Positions 16,184 through 24,825 of a stretch of DNA of 64,000 bases are shown piece after piece (the first letter of the stretch is position 1; each line of letters begins with the position of its first letter). The stretch lies in assembly GCF_042666875.1 (NCBI RefSeq), contig NZ_JBHTCX010000007.1, positions 124,001 through 188,000 of the forward strand, in the 5' to 3' direction. The DNA comes from Brachybacterium sp042666875 (GTDB lineage Bacteria; Actinomycetota; Actinomycetes; Actinomycetales; Dermabacteraceae). The notes beneath the pieces are model-generated. The model was not told the DNA's origin and made no database searches. It was given only the letters and a program-made list of their open reading frames with translations. A program made the position numbers and the translations under genes.

Positions 16184-16936
16184 GTGGAACAGATCAACGA
16201 CTTCATCCTGCAGGCGGCCGAATCGCCATGGCTGCTCCTGGTCATGTTCATCGCCTCCGTGATCGACGGGTTCTTCCCGCCGATTCCCAGCGAAACCGTG
16301 CTGGTGGCGGCCGTCGCGACCGCCGCCGCGACCGGGGAGCCGGTCACCATCGTGCTGCTGGGCCTGCTCGCCGCGGCGGGCGCGATCATCGGGGACAACA
16401 TTGCCTACCTGCTCGGCCGCACGCTGGGGAACAGGATGCCGCGCTGGATGCAGGGACGGCGGTTCTCCTCGGCCCTGGCCCGCGCCCAGCAGTCCCTCGA
16501 GCAGCGTGGGGCACCGTTCATCCTCTCCGCCCGCTTCATCCCCGTCGGCCGGGTCGCCGTGAACATCAGCGCAGGCGTCCTGCGCTACCCGTGGCCCCGG
16601 TTCGCGGCGCTCAGCGTCGCCGCCGGGTTGATGTGGTCGCTGTACAGCACGATCATCGGCGTGGTCGCCGGGCAGTGGCTCGGTGACCAGCCGCTGCTCA
16701 GCGCGGTCATCGGAGTCGTGGTGGCCGGCGTGATCGGCCTCGTCGTCGACCGGGTCAGGACGGCCCGAGGACGCGCGACGGCCCGAGCGCAGGCGACACC
16801 TGCCCTGCTCCCGGCCGGCCATGCAGTCCCGGACCGCGTGGCCGCGACTGGCGCTGGCCGTGAGCCGGCATCGCCCCGTGGTCCCGACGCCCCAGTGGCC
16901 CTCGGACCCGTCGTGCCCTGCCCTGCGGCGCTCTGA
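16184..16936 (+). CDS. DedA-family membrane protein
   Basis: A 250-residue DedA-family (SNARE-associated/VTT fold) protein; relatives flip lipid carriers such as undecaprenyl phosphate. Signatures: FIASVIDGFFPPIPSETVLV near residues 21-40, GAIIGDNIAYLLGRTLG near 67-83, and SARFIPVGRVAVNISAGVLR near 114-133 (F-x-P-x-x-R motif). Five to six hydrophobic segments. The final ~55 residues are a proline/alanine-rich tail (ATPALLPAGHAVPD) beyond the usual family length. Start is GTG (GTGGAACAGATCAAC) with GTCGAGG upstream. Confidence 0.9.
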   Translation: MEQINDFILQAAESPWLLLVMFIASVIDGFFPPIPSETVLVAAVATAAATGEPVTIVLLGLLAAAGAIIGDNIAYLLGRTLGNRMPRWMQGRRFSSALARAQQSLEQRGAPFILSARFIPVGRVAVNISAGVLRYPWPRFAALSVAAGLMWSLYSTIIGVVAGQWLGDQPLLSAVIGVVVAGVIGLVVDRVRTARGRATARAQATPALLPAGHAVPDRVAATGAGREPASPRGPDAPVALGPVVPCPAAL

Positions 16937-17043
16937 CCCGCCGAGACGGGCACATCGGCGCCGGCAGCCACCCTCCCAGGTAGGGCCTGTGCGTGGTACG
17001 TGAGAGTGATGTGCCGGGATGCGCTGCGGGCTAGCGTCGGAGT

Positions 17044-18330
17044 GTGGACCACACCGATTCCCCCGGCGATCTCCCGCGCTCGACCAGACGGGCGCGACGG
17101 ATGCGCATGGTGCCGCTGGCCGCGCTCATGGTCCTCACCGTGACGCTGTTCTCGGTGCTCGTGCCGATCCACGCGACCTACTACGGCACGCCCGTGCCGG
17201 TGGCCATCCCGCTCGGGGCCGCCCTGTGCAGCGCACCGCTGATCGCACTCAGCAGACCCCGAGCGGCAGCCGTCGTCTTCGGCGTGGCCGCCCTGGTGCT
17301 GCCCCTCGTGACTTCGGCGAGCCGGGACCTGTCCTGGCCGTGGCCCTGGTCGGTGCCGGCGATGATCACTTTCACGGTGTTCGTCCTGGTGATCACCACC
17401 GTCCACGGGTGGCGCATCGGTCTGGTGTCCTGGGCCGCGCCCATGGCCGCCTCCCTCGCCCTGCCGATGATCGTGCCCGCCGTCCCCGCGAGCACGGCCG
17501 GCCCGAACCTCATCGTGACGGCCTCGATCACCGGCGCCGCGCTGCTGGTGGCGGTGCTGCTGGCCGGCAGGATCCGCGTGGGCGAGGAGCTGAACCGGGA
17601 ACGGGAGCTCACGGCATCGGAGCAGGCACGGCGCATCCTGGTCGAGGAGCGCACCCGGATCGCCCGGGAGCTGCACGACGTGGTCGCCCACAGCACCTCG
17701 CTGATCCAGGTCCAGGCCTCCACCGCCCGCTACCGGATTCCGGATCTCGCGCCGGAGGCCACCGCGGAGTTCGAGGAGATCTCCCAGACGGCCCGCAACT
17801 CCCTGACCGAGATGCGGCGCCTGCTCGGTGTGCTGCGCACCGAGGATGACGCCACCGAACTGGCACCGCAGCAATCGATCGCCGACATCCCGGCCCTGGT
17901 CGAGGGCATCCGCCGCACCGGCGGCGAGGTCGAGTTCTCCTTCTCGCCGCCGCCCGACGGATTGCCGCCCAGCCTGCACATCGCCGCCTTCCGCATCACC
18001 CAGGAAGCCCTCAGCAACGCCGTGCGCCACGCGCCCGGCGCTCCGATCGACCTGAGCGTCGGCACCGAGGGTTCTGCCGTCGCGCTCCGGGTGCACAATG
18101 ACGAGGTGGCCGAGGGCGACGCCACCCAGCCCGGCGCTCGCCGGTCGCCCTCCATCGCGAGCTTCGACGGCACCGTCGCTGCCGCCTCGGGCAGCGGCCA
18201 CGGACTGCGCGGCATGCAGGAGCGGGTCTCGCTGCTGGGAGGCAGCCTCGTCGTGGGACCCGACCCGTCGGGAGGATGGACGGTCTCCGCGGTGCTGCCG
18301 TTCGATGATCGGGACGGGAGGCCGGAATGA
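17044..18330 (+). CDS. two-component sensor histidine kinase (NarL/DesK type)
   Basis: A 428-residue HisKA_3 kinase. Four to five N-terminal membrane helices (residues ~20-175, including VPLAALMVLTVTLFSVLVPI) form the sensor. A short coiled linker (GEELNRERELTASEQARRIL) leads to the dimerisation/phosphorylation helix RIARELHDVVAHSTSLIQVQ, with the phosphoacceptor His near 213. The ATPase domain has N-box FRITQEALSNAVRHAPGAP near 318-336 and G-box GSGHGLRGMQERVSLLGGSL near 380-400. Start is GTG. It overlaps its response regulator by 4 bases (ATGA). The stimulus is unknown. Confidence 0.93.
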   Translation: MDHTDSPGDLPRSTRRARRMRMVPLAALMVLTVTLFSVLVPIHATYYGTPVPVAIPLGAALCSAPLIALSRPRAAAVVFGVAALVLPLVTSASRDLSWPWPWSVPAMITFTVFVLVITTVHGWRIGLVSWAAPMAASLALPMIVPAVPASTAGPNLIVTASITGAALLVAVLLAGRIRVGEELNRERELTASEQARRILVEERTRIARELHDVVAHSTSLIQVQASTARYRIPDLAPEATAEFEEISQTARNSLTEMRRLLGVLRTEDDATELAPQQSIADIPALVEGIRRTGGEVEFSFSPPPDGLPPSLHIAAFRITQEALSNAVRHAPGAPIDLSVGTEGSAVALRVHNDEVAEGDATQPGARRSPSIASFDGTVAAASGSGHGLRGMQERVSLLGGSLVVGPDPSGGWTVSAVLPFDDRDGRPE

Positions 18331-18998
18331 GCATCGACGTCCTGATCGTCGACGACGCCGCGATGGTCCGGGCAGGGTTCGCCGCGCTCCTGGACGCCCA
18401 CGACGGGATCCGGGTCGCGGGCCAGGCCACCACCGGCAAGGAAGCTCTCGCGCTCGCCGCCCGGCTGAGCCCGGACGTGATCGTCATGGACGTGCGGATG
18501 CCGGAGCTGAACGGCATCGACGCGACCCGGCAGATCCTGGGACCGGGGTTCCCGGCGGCGAAGGTGCCGCGGATCCTCATGCTGACCACCTTCGACATCG
18601 ACGACTACGTCTACGACGCCCTGCAGGCCGGGGCCAGCGGGTTCCTGCTCAAGGACGCCCCGCCCGAGGAACTCGTCCACGCGGTGCGCGTCGTCGCCGC
18701 CGGCGACGCGCTGCTCTCGCCGGGCATCACCCGGAAGATGATCGCCCAGTTCGCCGCCCAGAAGCCGCAGCCGCCTCGCGCCGCGGGGCTGCTGGCGAAG
18801 CTCACCGAGCGCGAGCGGGACGTGCTGCTGCTGATGGGGCAGGGGCGCTCGAACGGGGAGATCGCCGCCGACCTGTTCCTCTCCGAGCACACGGTCAAGA
18901 CGCACGTGGGCAGGATCCTCACCAAGATCGGTGCCCGCGACCGCGTTCAGGCCGTGATCTTCGCCTACGACAGCCGCCTGGTCGAGCCCACCTCCTGA
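18327..18998 (+). CDS. LuxR/NarL-family response regulator
   Basis: A 223-residue regulator paired with the upstream kinase. The receiver domain has the acidic pocket VLIVDDAAMVRAGFAALLDA (D-D near residues 8-9), the phospho-acceptor Asp in VIVMDVRMPELNGID near 54, LMLTTFDIDDYVYDAL (Thr near 87) and Lys in GFLLKDAPPEELVHA near 110. The C-terminal LuxR HTH is LTERERDVLLLMGQGRSNGE, then IAADLFLSEHTVKTHVGRIL near 155-195. Its targets probably include neighbours such as the downstream acyltransferase; that is inference. Confidence 0.94.
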   Translation: MSIDVLIVDDAAMVRAGFAALLDAHDGIRVAGQATTGKEALALAARLSPDVIVMDVRMPELNGIDATRQILGPGFPAAKVPRILMLTTFDIDDYVYDALQAGASGFLLKDAPPEELVHAVRVVAAGDALLSPGITRKMIAQFAAQKPQPPRAAGLLAKLTERERDVLLLMGQGRSNGEIAADLFLSEHTVKTHVGRILTKIGARDRVQAVIFAYDSRLVEPTS

Positions 18999-19096
18999 GA
19001 TCACTCCCCGGTAGGGGGTCACCAGGGCACTCGCGAGCGATGTCCTGGACGAGGCCGCGTCCATAGCCTCCTGGCGTCACCCCAGGAGGAGATCCC

Positions 19097-20440
19097 ATGG
19101 TCATCGCCCCGGCGCCGCAGTCCCGCACCGCCCCGTCCCGCACCGCCCCGTCCCGCACCGCCCCGCACCGCCCGGCAGGGCGAGCCTCGGGACGCGACGC
19201 CGGCATCGACCTCGTGCGGGCCATCTGCGTGCTCGTCATCGTCGTGCTGCACTCGCTCCAGGTGGGCGTCACGCTGGCACCGGCCGGGCCGGTCCTGGAG
19301 TACGCCACGGTGGGCGCCGCCTGGTACCCGCCGCTGACGTGGCTTCTCCAGGTGATGCCGATCTTCTTCGTGATCGGCGGCTTCGCCGGGATGCACGGGT
19401 ACCGGCGGATGCGCGAGCGAGGCGGAACCGCGACCGGCTTCGTGGTGGGCAGGGTCCACCGGTTGCTGGTCCCGGCGGTGGTGACGATCGCCGTCGCCGG
19501 ATTCGCGCTGGCGGCGCTGACCAGCGCCGGGGTTCCGGGCGATCTCGTGGCGCTGACCGGCATCCGCTACGGACAGCCCCTGTGGTTCCTGGGGGTGTTC
19601 CTCGCCGTTCAAGCGGTGCTCCCGGCCCTCCTGACCGCACATCAGCGCGCTCCGCTCGCCACCCTCGCCGGCCTGGTCACCGGTGCCGTGCTGATCGACG
19701 CCCTGCGGCTGACCACCGGCATCGAGGCCATCGGTTACGCCAACCTCGCCTTCGTCTGGCTCGCCCTGCAGCAGGCCGGATTCTTCCTCGCCGACGGGCG
19801 CATCGACGCCCTGCGGCCGCGGACCCGAGCCCTCGGCGGGCTCGTCGCCGTCGCCCTGGCAGCCGGCACGATCGCTGCGGGGATCTTCTCCCCGGATCTC
19901 ATCGCCAACATGAACCCGCCCACCACCGTCCTGCTGCTCGTCGGCGCCGCCCAGATCGCTGTGCTCTCGCTCCTGCGCGGCCACGTCACCGCCCTGAGCA
20001 GGCGGCCCCGGGTCGCGGCGCTGACCGCGTTCGTCACGGAGCGGGCCATGACCATCTACCTGTGGAACCTCACGGTGCTGCTGGCGATGGCCGCCGTCAC
20101 CGCGTTCGTCGCCGCCACCGCTGAGCTGTCGCTGCCGGAGCCCTCGAGCGCGGGGTGGTGGCTGACGCGGCCGGTGTGGATCGCGCTGGCCATCGTCCTG
20201 ACCGCAGGCGTGGCCCGGCTGCTCGGCGGCATCGAGCGACTCCCGCTGCCGCAGGCCCCGACCACCTCCGCCTCGCGCGCGGCGCAGGCCGTCCTGATCG
20301 GCCTCACCGGTGTGCTGATCCTCCTCGTGGCCGGCACCTCCGCCCTGACGGCGACCAGCGCGATCGTGTTGATCGTGCTCGCGCTCTCCCGCCTCCGGGA
20401 GCCGCGGGGACCGGTGGCATTCGCCGGGAAGGCGGCCTGA
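19097..20440 (+). CDS. acyltransferase-3 family membrane protein
   Basis: A 447-residue polytopic membrane O-acyltransferase-like protein. After a proline/arginine-rich N-terminus, the family start DAGIDLVRAICVLVIVVLHSLQ (broken here: RAICVLVIVVLH holds the R...H pair) begins near residue 37. PIFFVIGGFAGMHGYRRM follows near 92-110, and ~10 helices in total. LWFLGVFLAVQAVLPALL near 160 is typical. It may modify a cell-envelope glycan or lipid. An in-frame 15-bp repeat near the start gives SRTAP three times. A clear ribosome site (CCAGGAGGAGATCCC) sets the ATG. Follows the two-component pair in the same direction. Confidence 0.85.
   Translation: MVIAPAPQSRTAPSRTAPSRTAPHRPAGRASGRDAGIDLVRAICVLVIVVLHSLQVGVTLAPAGPVLEYATVGAAWYPPLTWLLQVMPIFFVIGGFAGMHGYRRMRERGGTATGFVVGRVHRLLVPAVVTIAVAGFALAALTSAGVPGDLVALTGIRYGQPLWFLGVFLAVQAVLPALLTAHQRAPLATLAGLVTGAVLIDALRLTTGIEAIGYANLAFVWLALQQAGFFLADGRIDALRPRTRALGGLVAVALAAGTIAAGIFSPDLIANMNPPTTVLLLVGAAQIAVLSLLRGHVTALSRRPRVAALTAFVTERAMTIYLWNLTVLLAMAAVTAFVAATAELSLPEPSSAGWWLTRPVWIALAIVLTAGVARLLGGIERLPLPQAPTTSASRAAQAVLIGLTGVLILLVAGTSALTATSAIVLIVLALSRLREPRGPVAFAGKAA
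19121..19165. repeat. three tandem 15-bp units inside the acyltransferase gene
   Basis: TCCCGCACCGCCCCG repeated three times without change. In frame it gives SRTAP x3 in the disordered N-terminus, so copy-number change would not shift the frame. Confidence 0.9.
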
Positions 20441-20443
20441 GCG

Positions 20444-21571
20444 ATGTCGACCCTTCTGCTCGGACTGGGCGTCGCCCTCGTCGGCGCGCTGCTGCTGGCA
20501 GCCGGCGTCGAGCTGCAATCTCGAGCCGTGCATGCCACGGACGGGCAGTGGCGCAGCTACCTCACCAGCCGTGGCTGGCTGCTGGGCGCCGGCCTCCTGG
20601 CCGCGGCCGTGATGACGAACCTGCTCGCCCTCGCGCTGGCCCCGGTCAGCGCCGTGCAGGCGGTGAACATCATCGCTCTGGCGGCCTCCTCCGCCGTCGG
20701 GGCCCTCACCGGCCGGATCGTCCTGACCCGCTCGGTCGTGGTGTCGATCCTGGCGTGCGTGGCCGGAGTGCTCGGTGTCGTCGGCGTGCTCTCCTCGCAT
20801 CCGGGCGAGGCGCTCGGATCGGACCTCGACAGTCGCCTCCCGGACGTCATCACGATCCAGGCGGTGTTCGCGCTGGCGGCAGGCGCCCTCGCGTGGCTCG
20901 CACGCGGCACCCACAGCAGGAGGGCGCACCTGGCGGGACTCGTCGTCGCGGCGATGCTCTTCGCCAGCATCACGACCGTGGTCAAGGTGCTGGTCGAACT
21001 CGTCCTCCGCGACGGACTCGCGGCCATGCTGGTCGCCCCCGGGACCCTTGTCGCCCTCGTCTCGATCGCCGTCGGCGCCGGGCTCGCCAACGTGCACCTC
21101 CAACGCGCCCACCGGACCTCTCCTGCGCCTGTGGTCGTCGCCGGCAGCACCATCACCGACACGATCACCGCCGCGGCGATCGGGATCCTGGTGCTCGGGG
21201 AGAGCGCGCTGACACCGTCCGCCGCGGTGTGGCTGCTGCTGTTCGCAGCCGTCTCGGCCGCCGGCGTGCTCGGGCTGTCCCGGCTGCGGCGCACGGACGA
21301 GGCGGAGACGGAACGTCCACGCCCGGCGCTGCGAGAGATGGCACCCTGGGGGCGGTCTCAGCACACCGCACGATCGACCACAGGGAGCGTCCATGTCGCC
21401 AGTCCGGCTCACCGGGAACCTCGTCTGCGCCGACGTCGACGAGGCGAGGGTCGTCGAGGCGTACCTGCCTCGCCACGTCGAACTGACCCGCGCCGAGGAG
21501 GGCTGCGAGTATTTCGACGTCACGCGGACGGACGATCCGCTGATCTGGTCCGTCCAGGAGCAGTTCCGTGA
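20444..21571 (+). CDS. DMT/EamA-like membrane protein with an unusual C-terminal tail
   Basis: Nine or ten hydrophobic helices fill residues 1-~285, starting LLLGLGVALVGALLLAAGVE and including NLLALALAPVSAVQAVNIIA and TAAAIGILVLGESALTPSAA. The last has the EamA-like L-G-E-x-x-x-x-x motif, suggesting a small-molecule exporter or Mg2+-type DMT transporter. The last ~85 residues are arginine-rich with no helix. They lie over the next gene in another frame for 179 bases. That tail is likely due to a lost stop or a base change rather than function. It follows the acyltransferase by 3 bases (TGAGCGATG), so the genes are coupled. Confidence 0.75.
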   Translation: MSTLLLGLGVALVGALLLAAGVELQSRAVHATDGQWRSYLTSRGWLLGAGLLAAAVMTNLLALALAPVSAVQAVNIIALAASSAVGALTGRIVLTRSVVVSILACVAGVLGVVGVLSSHPGEALGSDLDSRLPDVITIQAVFALAAGALAWLARGTHSRRAHLAGLVVAAMLFASITTVVKVLVELVLRDGLAAMLVAPGTLVALVSIAVGAGLANVHLQRAHRTSPAPVVVAGSTITDTITAAAIGILVLGESALTPSAAVWLLLFAAVSAAGVLGLSRLRRTDEAETERPRPALREMAPWGRSQHTARSTTGSVHVASPAHREPRLRRRRRGEGRRGVPASPRRTDPRRGGLRVFRRHADGRSADLVRPGAVP

Positions 21572-21689
21572 CGCCGACGCGTTCGCTGCCCACCAGGAAC
21601 GGGTCAAGGACGACGCGTGGGGCCGGGCGACCGCGACCATCAAGCGCGATTACGAGGTCACCGGGCTGCCTACCGAGACAGCCGAGTGA
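21393..21689 (+). CDS. antibiotic biosynthesis monooxygenase (ABM)-domain protein
   Basis: A 98-residue ferredoxin-like-fold protein of the ABM/YgiN type, often a quinol monooxygenase or heme-related enzyme. Family features: LTGNLVCADVDEARVVEAYL, HVELTRAEEGCEYFDVTRTD near residues 28-47, and WSVQEQFRDADAFAAHQERV near 52-71. The length is typical. ATG follows CAGGGAGCGTCC, a good ribosome site. It overlaps the tail of the upstream membrane gene, in a different frame. Confidence 0.85.
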   Translation: MSPVRLTGNLVCADVDEARVVEAYLPRHVELTRAEEGCEYFDVTRTDDPLIWSVQEQFRDADAFAAHQERVKDDAWGRATATIKRDYEVTGLPTETAE

Positions 21690-21773
21690 GGGAGCCCGCG
21701 GCGCGGCACTGGTGACGCGGTGTGCGCCGACGGGTGCCCCGCACCGAAAGGGCCAGCCCCTTACTCTGAGCGC

Positions 21774-23297
21774 ATGCCCTCCCTCCTGTGCCTGGATCTC
21801 GGGACCTCCGCTGCCAAAGCGGCGCTGATCGACACGACGGGCACCCTCCGGGCGCAGGCGAGCAGCGCGTACCCCACCCGATCCGCCCCGGGCGGAGGAG
21901 CGGAGCAGGCTCCGTCGAACTGGGTGCGCTCCGCACGCGCGGCGATCACGGCCATCCGGGCCGACGGGCCGGGCGATGGCTCACCCGATGCGCCGATCGC
22001 AGCGCTGTCCCTGACCGGACAGATGCAGGACCTCGTGCTCGAGACGGACGACGGCACCGACGTCCCGGCCATCCTCTACAGCGACACCCGTGCCGCTCGG
22101 GAGGCCGACGAACTGCACGCGGCTTTCCGGGACGAGGATGCAGCAGTCTCCTCGTGGGACCGGATCACCGGGAACCTGCAGGACGCCACCAGCTGCGCCG
22201 CGATGTTCCGCCGCCTGGTACGCACCGACCCGGACCTCGTCCAGCGCACGCGGGGCATCGTCTTCGGTCCCGCCGGCCACCTCGCGCACCTGCTGGGTCT
22301 GGGCTGCTGGTGCGATCCGACCACGGCCGCCGCCACCGGTCTCCTCGACGCTCGCAGCCGCACCTGGTCGCCGCCGATTGCGGCGGCCGCAGGCATCGAC
22401 GAGACACTGCTGCCCGCGATCACCACGAGCGCCGGTGAGGTCATCGGCCGCACCGGCGCGAGTGCGGAACAGCTGCTGGGCCTGCCCGCCGGTCTTCCCG
22501 TGGTGCTCGCGCCCGGTGATGCCGGGGCGACGACGCTGGGCCTGGTCGGCCTCGACCCGGGGGACGAGTACGCCTACCTCGGCAGCAGCGGCTGGCTCGC
22601 GACCGTGCTGCCCCGCGCCCACTCCGCCTCGCGCCCGGGCGCATCGCACCACCTCGCCCTCGGCGCGACCCGCCGCGCAGCTGGCGGCACCCTGCGGATC
22701 TCCGCCCTGCTCGCAGCCGGCGCCGCCGCGTCCTGGGCGCGCGAAGCCCTTCTGGAGGGCGTATCCGCGGCGACGGCCGACGCCATGCTCGAGCGCCGCG
22801 AGGCCGAGCACGGTCGCGGGGCGACGGGCCTGCTCGCCCTGCCCTCCCTGTTCGGGGAGCGTTTCCCCGTACGGGACGGCGACTTGCGCGCCGCGCTCAT
22901 CGGCATGGGACCGAGCACCCGCGGGATCGACATGTATGCGGCGGTGCTCGAGGGGATCGCCCACGCCCTCGCCCACGCGCACGTCGAGGGGGCGGAGGAA
23001 CGGCGTCCGCTGGCGGTGACCGGCGGGGGAGCGGCCTCCGCGCCGTGGCTGCGGATCCTCGCCGACGTCATGGGCCGGCCCGTACGGACCCTCGAGCAGG
23101 ACGGCGCCGCTCTGGTGGGCTGCGCCATCGCCGCGGCCGACGCTCTCGGACTGGAGCACGGCATCGTCCCGCTGGCGGCCCGCGAGACCGTCCGCACCAT
23201 CGAGCCGGATCCGTCGGCCGCCGAGGCGCATGCCTCGCTGCGCCCGGCCCATCGCGCGCTCTACACCGCCGTCGCCGAGGTGCGCGCACTGCAGTGA
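21774..23297 (+). CDS. FGGY-family carbohydrate kinase (xylulokinase-like)
   Basis: A 507-residue ASKHA-fold sugar kinase. N-terminal phosphate-1 loop: LCLDLGTSAAKAALIDTTG (residues ~4-22). LSLTGQMQDLVLETDDG near 79 and LYSDTRAARE near 100 match xylulokinases (the catalytic Asp is usually further on, here in APGDAGATTLGLVG near 244). The C-terminal FGGY signature corresponds to ALAVTGGGAASAPWLRILAD near 410-430 (broken run: PLAVTGGGAASAPWLRI). The exact sugar is not clear; xylulose is the closest pattern. Start ATG (MPSLLCLDLGT). Confidence 0.87.
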   Translation: MPSLLCLDLGTSAAKAALIDTTGTLRAQASSAYPTRSAPGGGAEQAPSNWVRSARAAITAIRADGPGDGSPDAPIAALSLTGQMQDLVLETDDGTDVPAILYSDTRAAREADELHAAFRDEDAAVSSWDRITGNLQDATSCAAMFRRLVRTDPDLVQRTRGIVFGPAGHLAHLLGLGCWCDPTTAAATGLLDARSRTWSPPIAAAAGIDETLLPAITTSAGEVIGRTGASAEQLLGLPAGLPVVLAPGDAGATTLGLVGLDPGDEYAYLGSSGWLATVLPRAHSASRPGASHHLALGATRRAAGGTLRISALLAAGAAASWAREALLEGVSAATADAMLERREAEHGRGATGLLALPSLFGERFPVRDGDLRAALIGMGPSTRGIDMYAAVLEGIAHALAHAHVEGAEERRPLAVTGGGAASAPWLRILADVMGRPVRTLEQDGAALVGCAIAAADALGLEHGIVPLAARETVRTIEPDPSAAEAHASLRPAHRALYTAVAEVRALQ

Positions 23298-23309
23298 CAG
23301 CCGGACCCT

Positions 23310-23329
23310 CGCTCCACCGCGGCGGAGCG
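23310..23329. terminator. weak hairpin between convergent kinase and ABC ATPase genes
   Basis: CGCTCC pairs with GGAGCG across an 8-base loop, in the 52-base gap between two stop codons. Confidence 0.4.
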
Positions 23330-23349
23330 TCCCGCCTCACGCCGGAGGG

Positions 23350-24123
23350 TCAGCGGAAGCGCTGGATCGCCTGCGGGACGCTGGCGGCGAGATCGCGGAT
23401 GTCCTCGTGCTCCGTGCTGGCCAGGACTTCCTCGAGCGGTCCCCGCGCGAGGATGCGGCGCTGCCCGAGGAAGGCGACCTGTGGGCACATGCGCTGGAGG
23501 AGCTCGATATCATGCGAGGCGATCAGCGTGCCCACGCCGAGCCGCTGGATCAGAGCGGTCAGCGACGCGGCGATCTCGCCGCGCATGCCGGGGTCCACCG
23601 CGGTCAGCGGTTCATCGAGCACCAGGATCTCCGGGCGCGTGGCCAGGGCCGTTGCCAGGGCGACTCGCTGCCTCTCACCCCCGGAGAGCGTGATCAGCGC
23701 ACGATCCAGGACGTGGTCCTCGAGGCCGACGGTCGCCAGCATCTCCGCGGGGGAGACGGCGTGGGTGCGGCCTCCCTTGCGGGCCTCCTTGGCCGCACGC
23801 TGCAGGCGGGCCCGTACGGTCTCGCGTGGATCCGAGATCGTCATCGAGTACTGCGACATGAAGCGCACGGCGGCGCGGAACTCCTTGCGATCCTTCCCGC
23901 GCAGGCGGCCGACGCTGCGACCCTGGTAGGTGACGTCCCCGGCCGATGGCTTCAGCTCCCCGCGCAGCACATCGATCAGCGTGGTCTTCCCGGCTCCGGA
24001 GGGGCCCAGCAGGCCCAACGGCGCCTCGCCTGAGCTGATCGTCAGATCCACCCCCTCGAGCACTCTCTCCCCGGGGTATCCGGCGTGAACGGCGGAAGCG
24101 GTCAGGGTCGTCGAAGGCGGCAT
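23350..24123 (-). CDS. orphan ABC transporter ATP-binding protein
   Basis: A 257-residue ABC ATPase. Walker A GPSGAGKTTLIDVLRGE near residues 40-56, Q-loop FMSQYSMTISDPRE near 88, signature LSGGERQRVALATALATRPE near 146-165, Walker B ILVLDEPLTAVD near 166-177, and H-loop LIASHDIELL near 200. Most similar in style to dipeptide/nickel or phosphonate importer ATPases. No permease or binding protein is adjacent, so the partner is elsewhere or it serves another role. Confidence 0.88.
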   Translation of the reverse strand: MPPSTTLTASAVHAGYPGERVLEGVDLTISSGEAPLGLLGPSGAGKTTLIDVLRGELKPSAGDVTYQGRSVGRLRGKDRKEFRAAVRFMSQYSMTISDPRETVRARLQRAAKEARKGGRTHAVSPAEMLATVGLEDHVLDRALITLSGGERQRVALATALATRPEILVLDEPLTAVDPGMRGEIAASLTALIQRLGVGTLIASHDIELLQRMCPQVAFLGQRRILARGPLEEVLASTEHEDIRDLAASVPQAIQRFR

Positions 24124-24255
24124 CGATCTCTCTCGGCAGTGGGCGTCGGGCTCGAAGGCACTGTAGCCGTGCCGGCTGGGGGAGTTCGGGTCTCTTGGCG
24201 CAGCATCGGCGCGCGTGCGCTTCCCTCGGGCCGGCCCGTCACCACCGCCAGCCGC

Positions 24256-24693
24256 TCACCTGCACTCGGACCCCAGCGCTTGGAGCGCGGCATTGATCTC
24301 CTCGACGTCGAAGGTGTTCACACCGTTCTGGACACGCTGCCCGGCGTCGTAGAGGTCCGAGCGGTCCGGGTCGGCCGTGCCGGCGGCCATGAAGGAGCTC
24401 GCGATGGCGGTGATCTCGAATATCTGCGGGGTCTCGAGACTGAACTCCGATTCCTCGAAGGGGAGGTCGCTCTCGATGCGCTCGAGGACTGCGCACCCCT
24501 CGGCGACGTTCTGCTCCGCGCGGGAACCGCCCGATCCGCCGGAGCCGGAGGAGAGCATGAACCCGCCGACCCCGCCGGCGCCGAGCCCGACGACTCCGGC
24601 GACCACCGCTGCCGCGATGGCGACGATCACGAGGGTGCGTGTGCGGTGCCTGCGGGAGGGGGGGGCGAACCGGTCGTGAGGAATCCTGAGCAA
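24256..24693 (-). CDS. hypothetical membrane-anchored protein
   Basis: A basic N-terminus (SRRHRTRTL) precedes one membrane helix (VIVAIAAAVVAGVVGLGAGG), then a Gly/Ser linker and a secreted domain with two Cys (EGCAVLERIE and ...GSECR), which could form a disulfide. I do not know the family. The start is uncertain. The frame opens from a GTG at 24825, but that would lie across a terminator hairpin. A TTG at 24693 in this frame is used here. An ATG four bases away (24697, other frame: MVAQDSSRPVRPP) would join this frame only if the eight-C run at 24658-24665 changed by one base. Confidence 0.6.
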   Translation of the reverse strand: MLRIPHDRFAPPSRRHRTRTLVIVAIAAAVVAGVVGLGAGGVGGFMLSSGSGGSGGSRAEQNVAEGCAVLERIESDLPFEESEFSLETPQIFEITAIASSFMAAGTADPDRSDLYDAGQRVQNGVNTFDVEEINAALQALGSECR

Positions 24694-24777
24694 CCATGTA
24701 TCCAGCCTAGATGGCCTCTGAGAGGGTGCTGATCCGGCGGGCTGGATGACTCGATGAGGGGCGGGATGTGCTGCGGG

Positions 24778-24820
24778 CGGCGGGCTGCCCGGTGCCGGTC
24801 CGGGCCCGGGCAGCCCGCCG
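24778..24820 (-). terminator. terminator after the aldo/keto reductase
   Basis: A perfect 15-bp stem (CGGCGGGCTGCCCGG with CCGGGCAGCCCGCCG) and a 13-base loop, starting five bases after the reductase stop. Confidence 0.8.
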
Positions 24821-24825
24821 ATCAC

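Noticed and set aside
16978..19017. GGTAGGG motif shared upstream of the kinase gene and of the acyltransferase gene
   Set aside because: Only seven bases, single copies, no symmetry; could be chance.
19019..21643. An 874-codon minus-strand open frame opposite the acyltransferase and DMT genes
   Set aside because: Shadow of membrane-protein genes; hydrophilic repetitive sequence without domain motifs.
24694..24825. GTG start at 24825 for the membrane-anchored hypothetical protein
   Set aside because: It would begin inside the aldo/keto reductase terminator hairpin, directly after the reductase stop, with no ribosome site.
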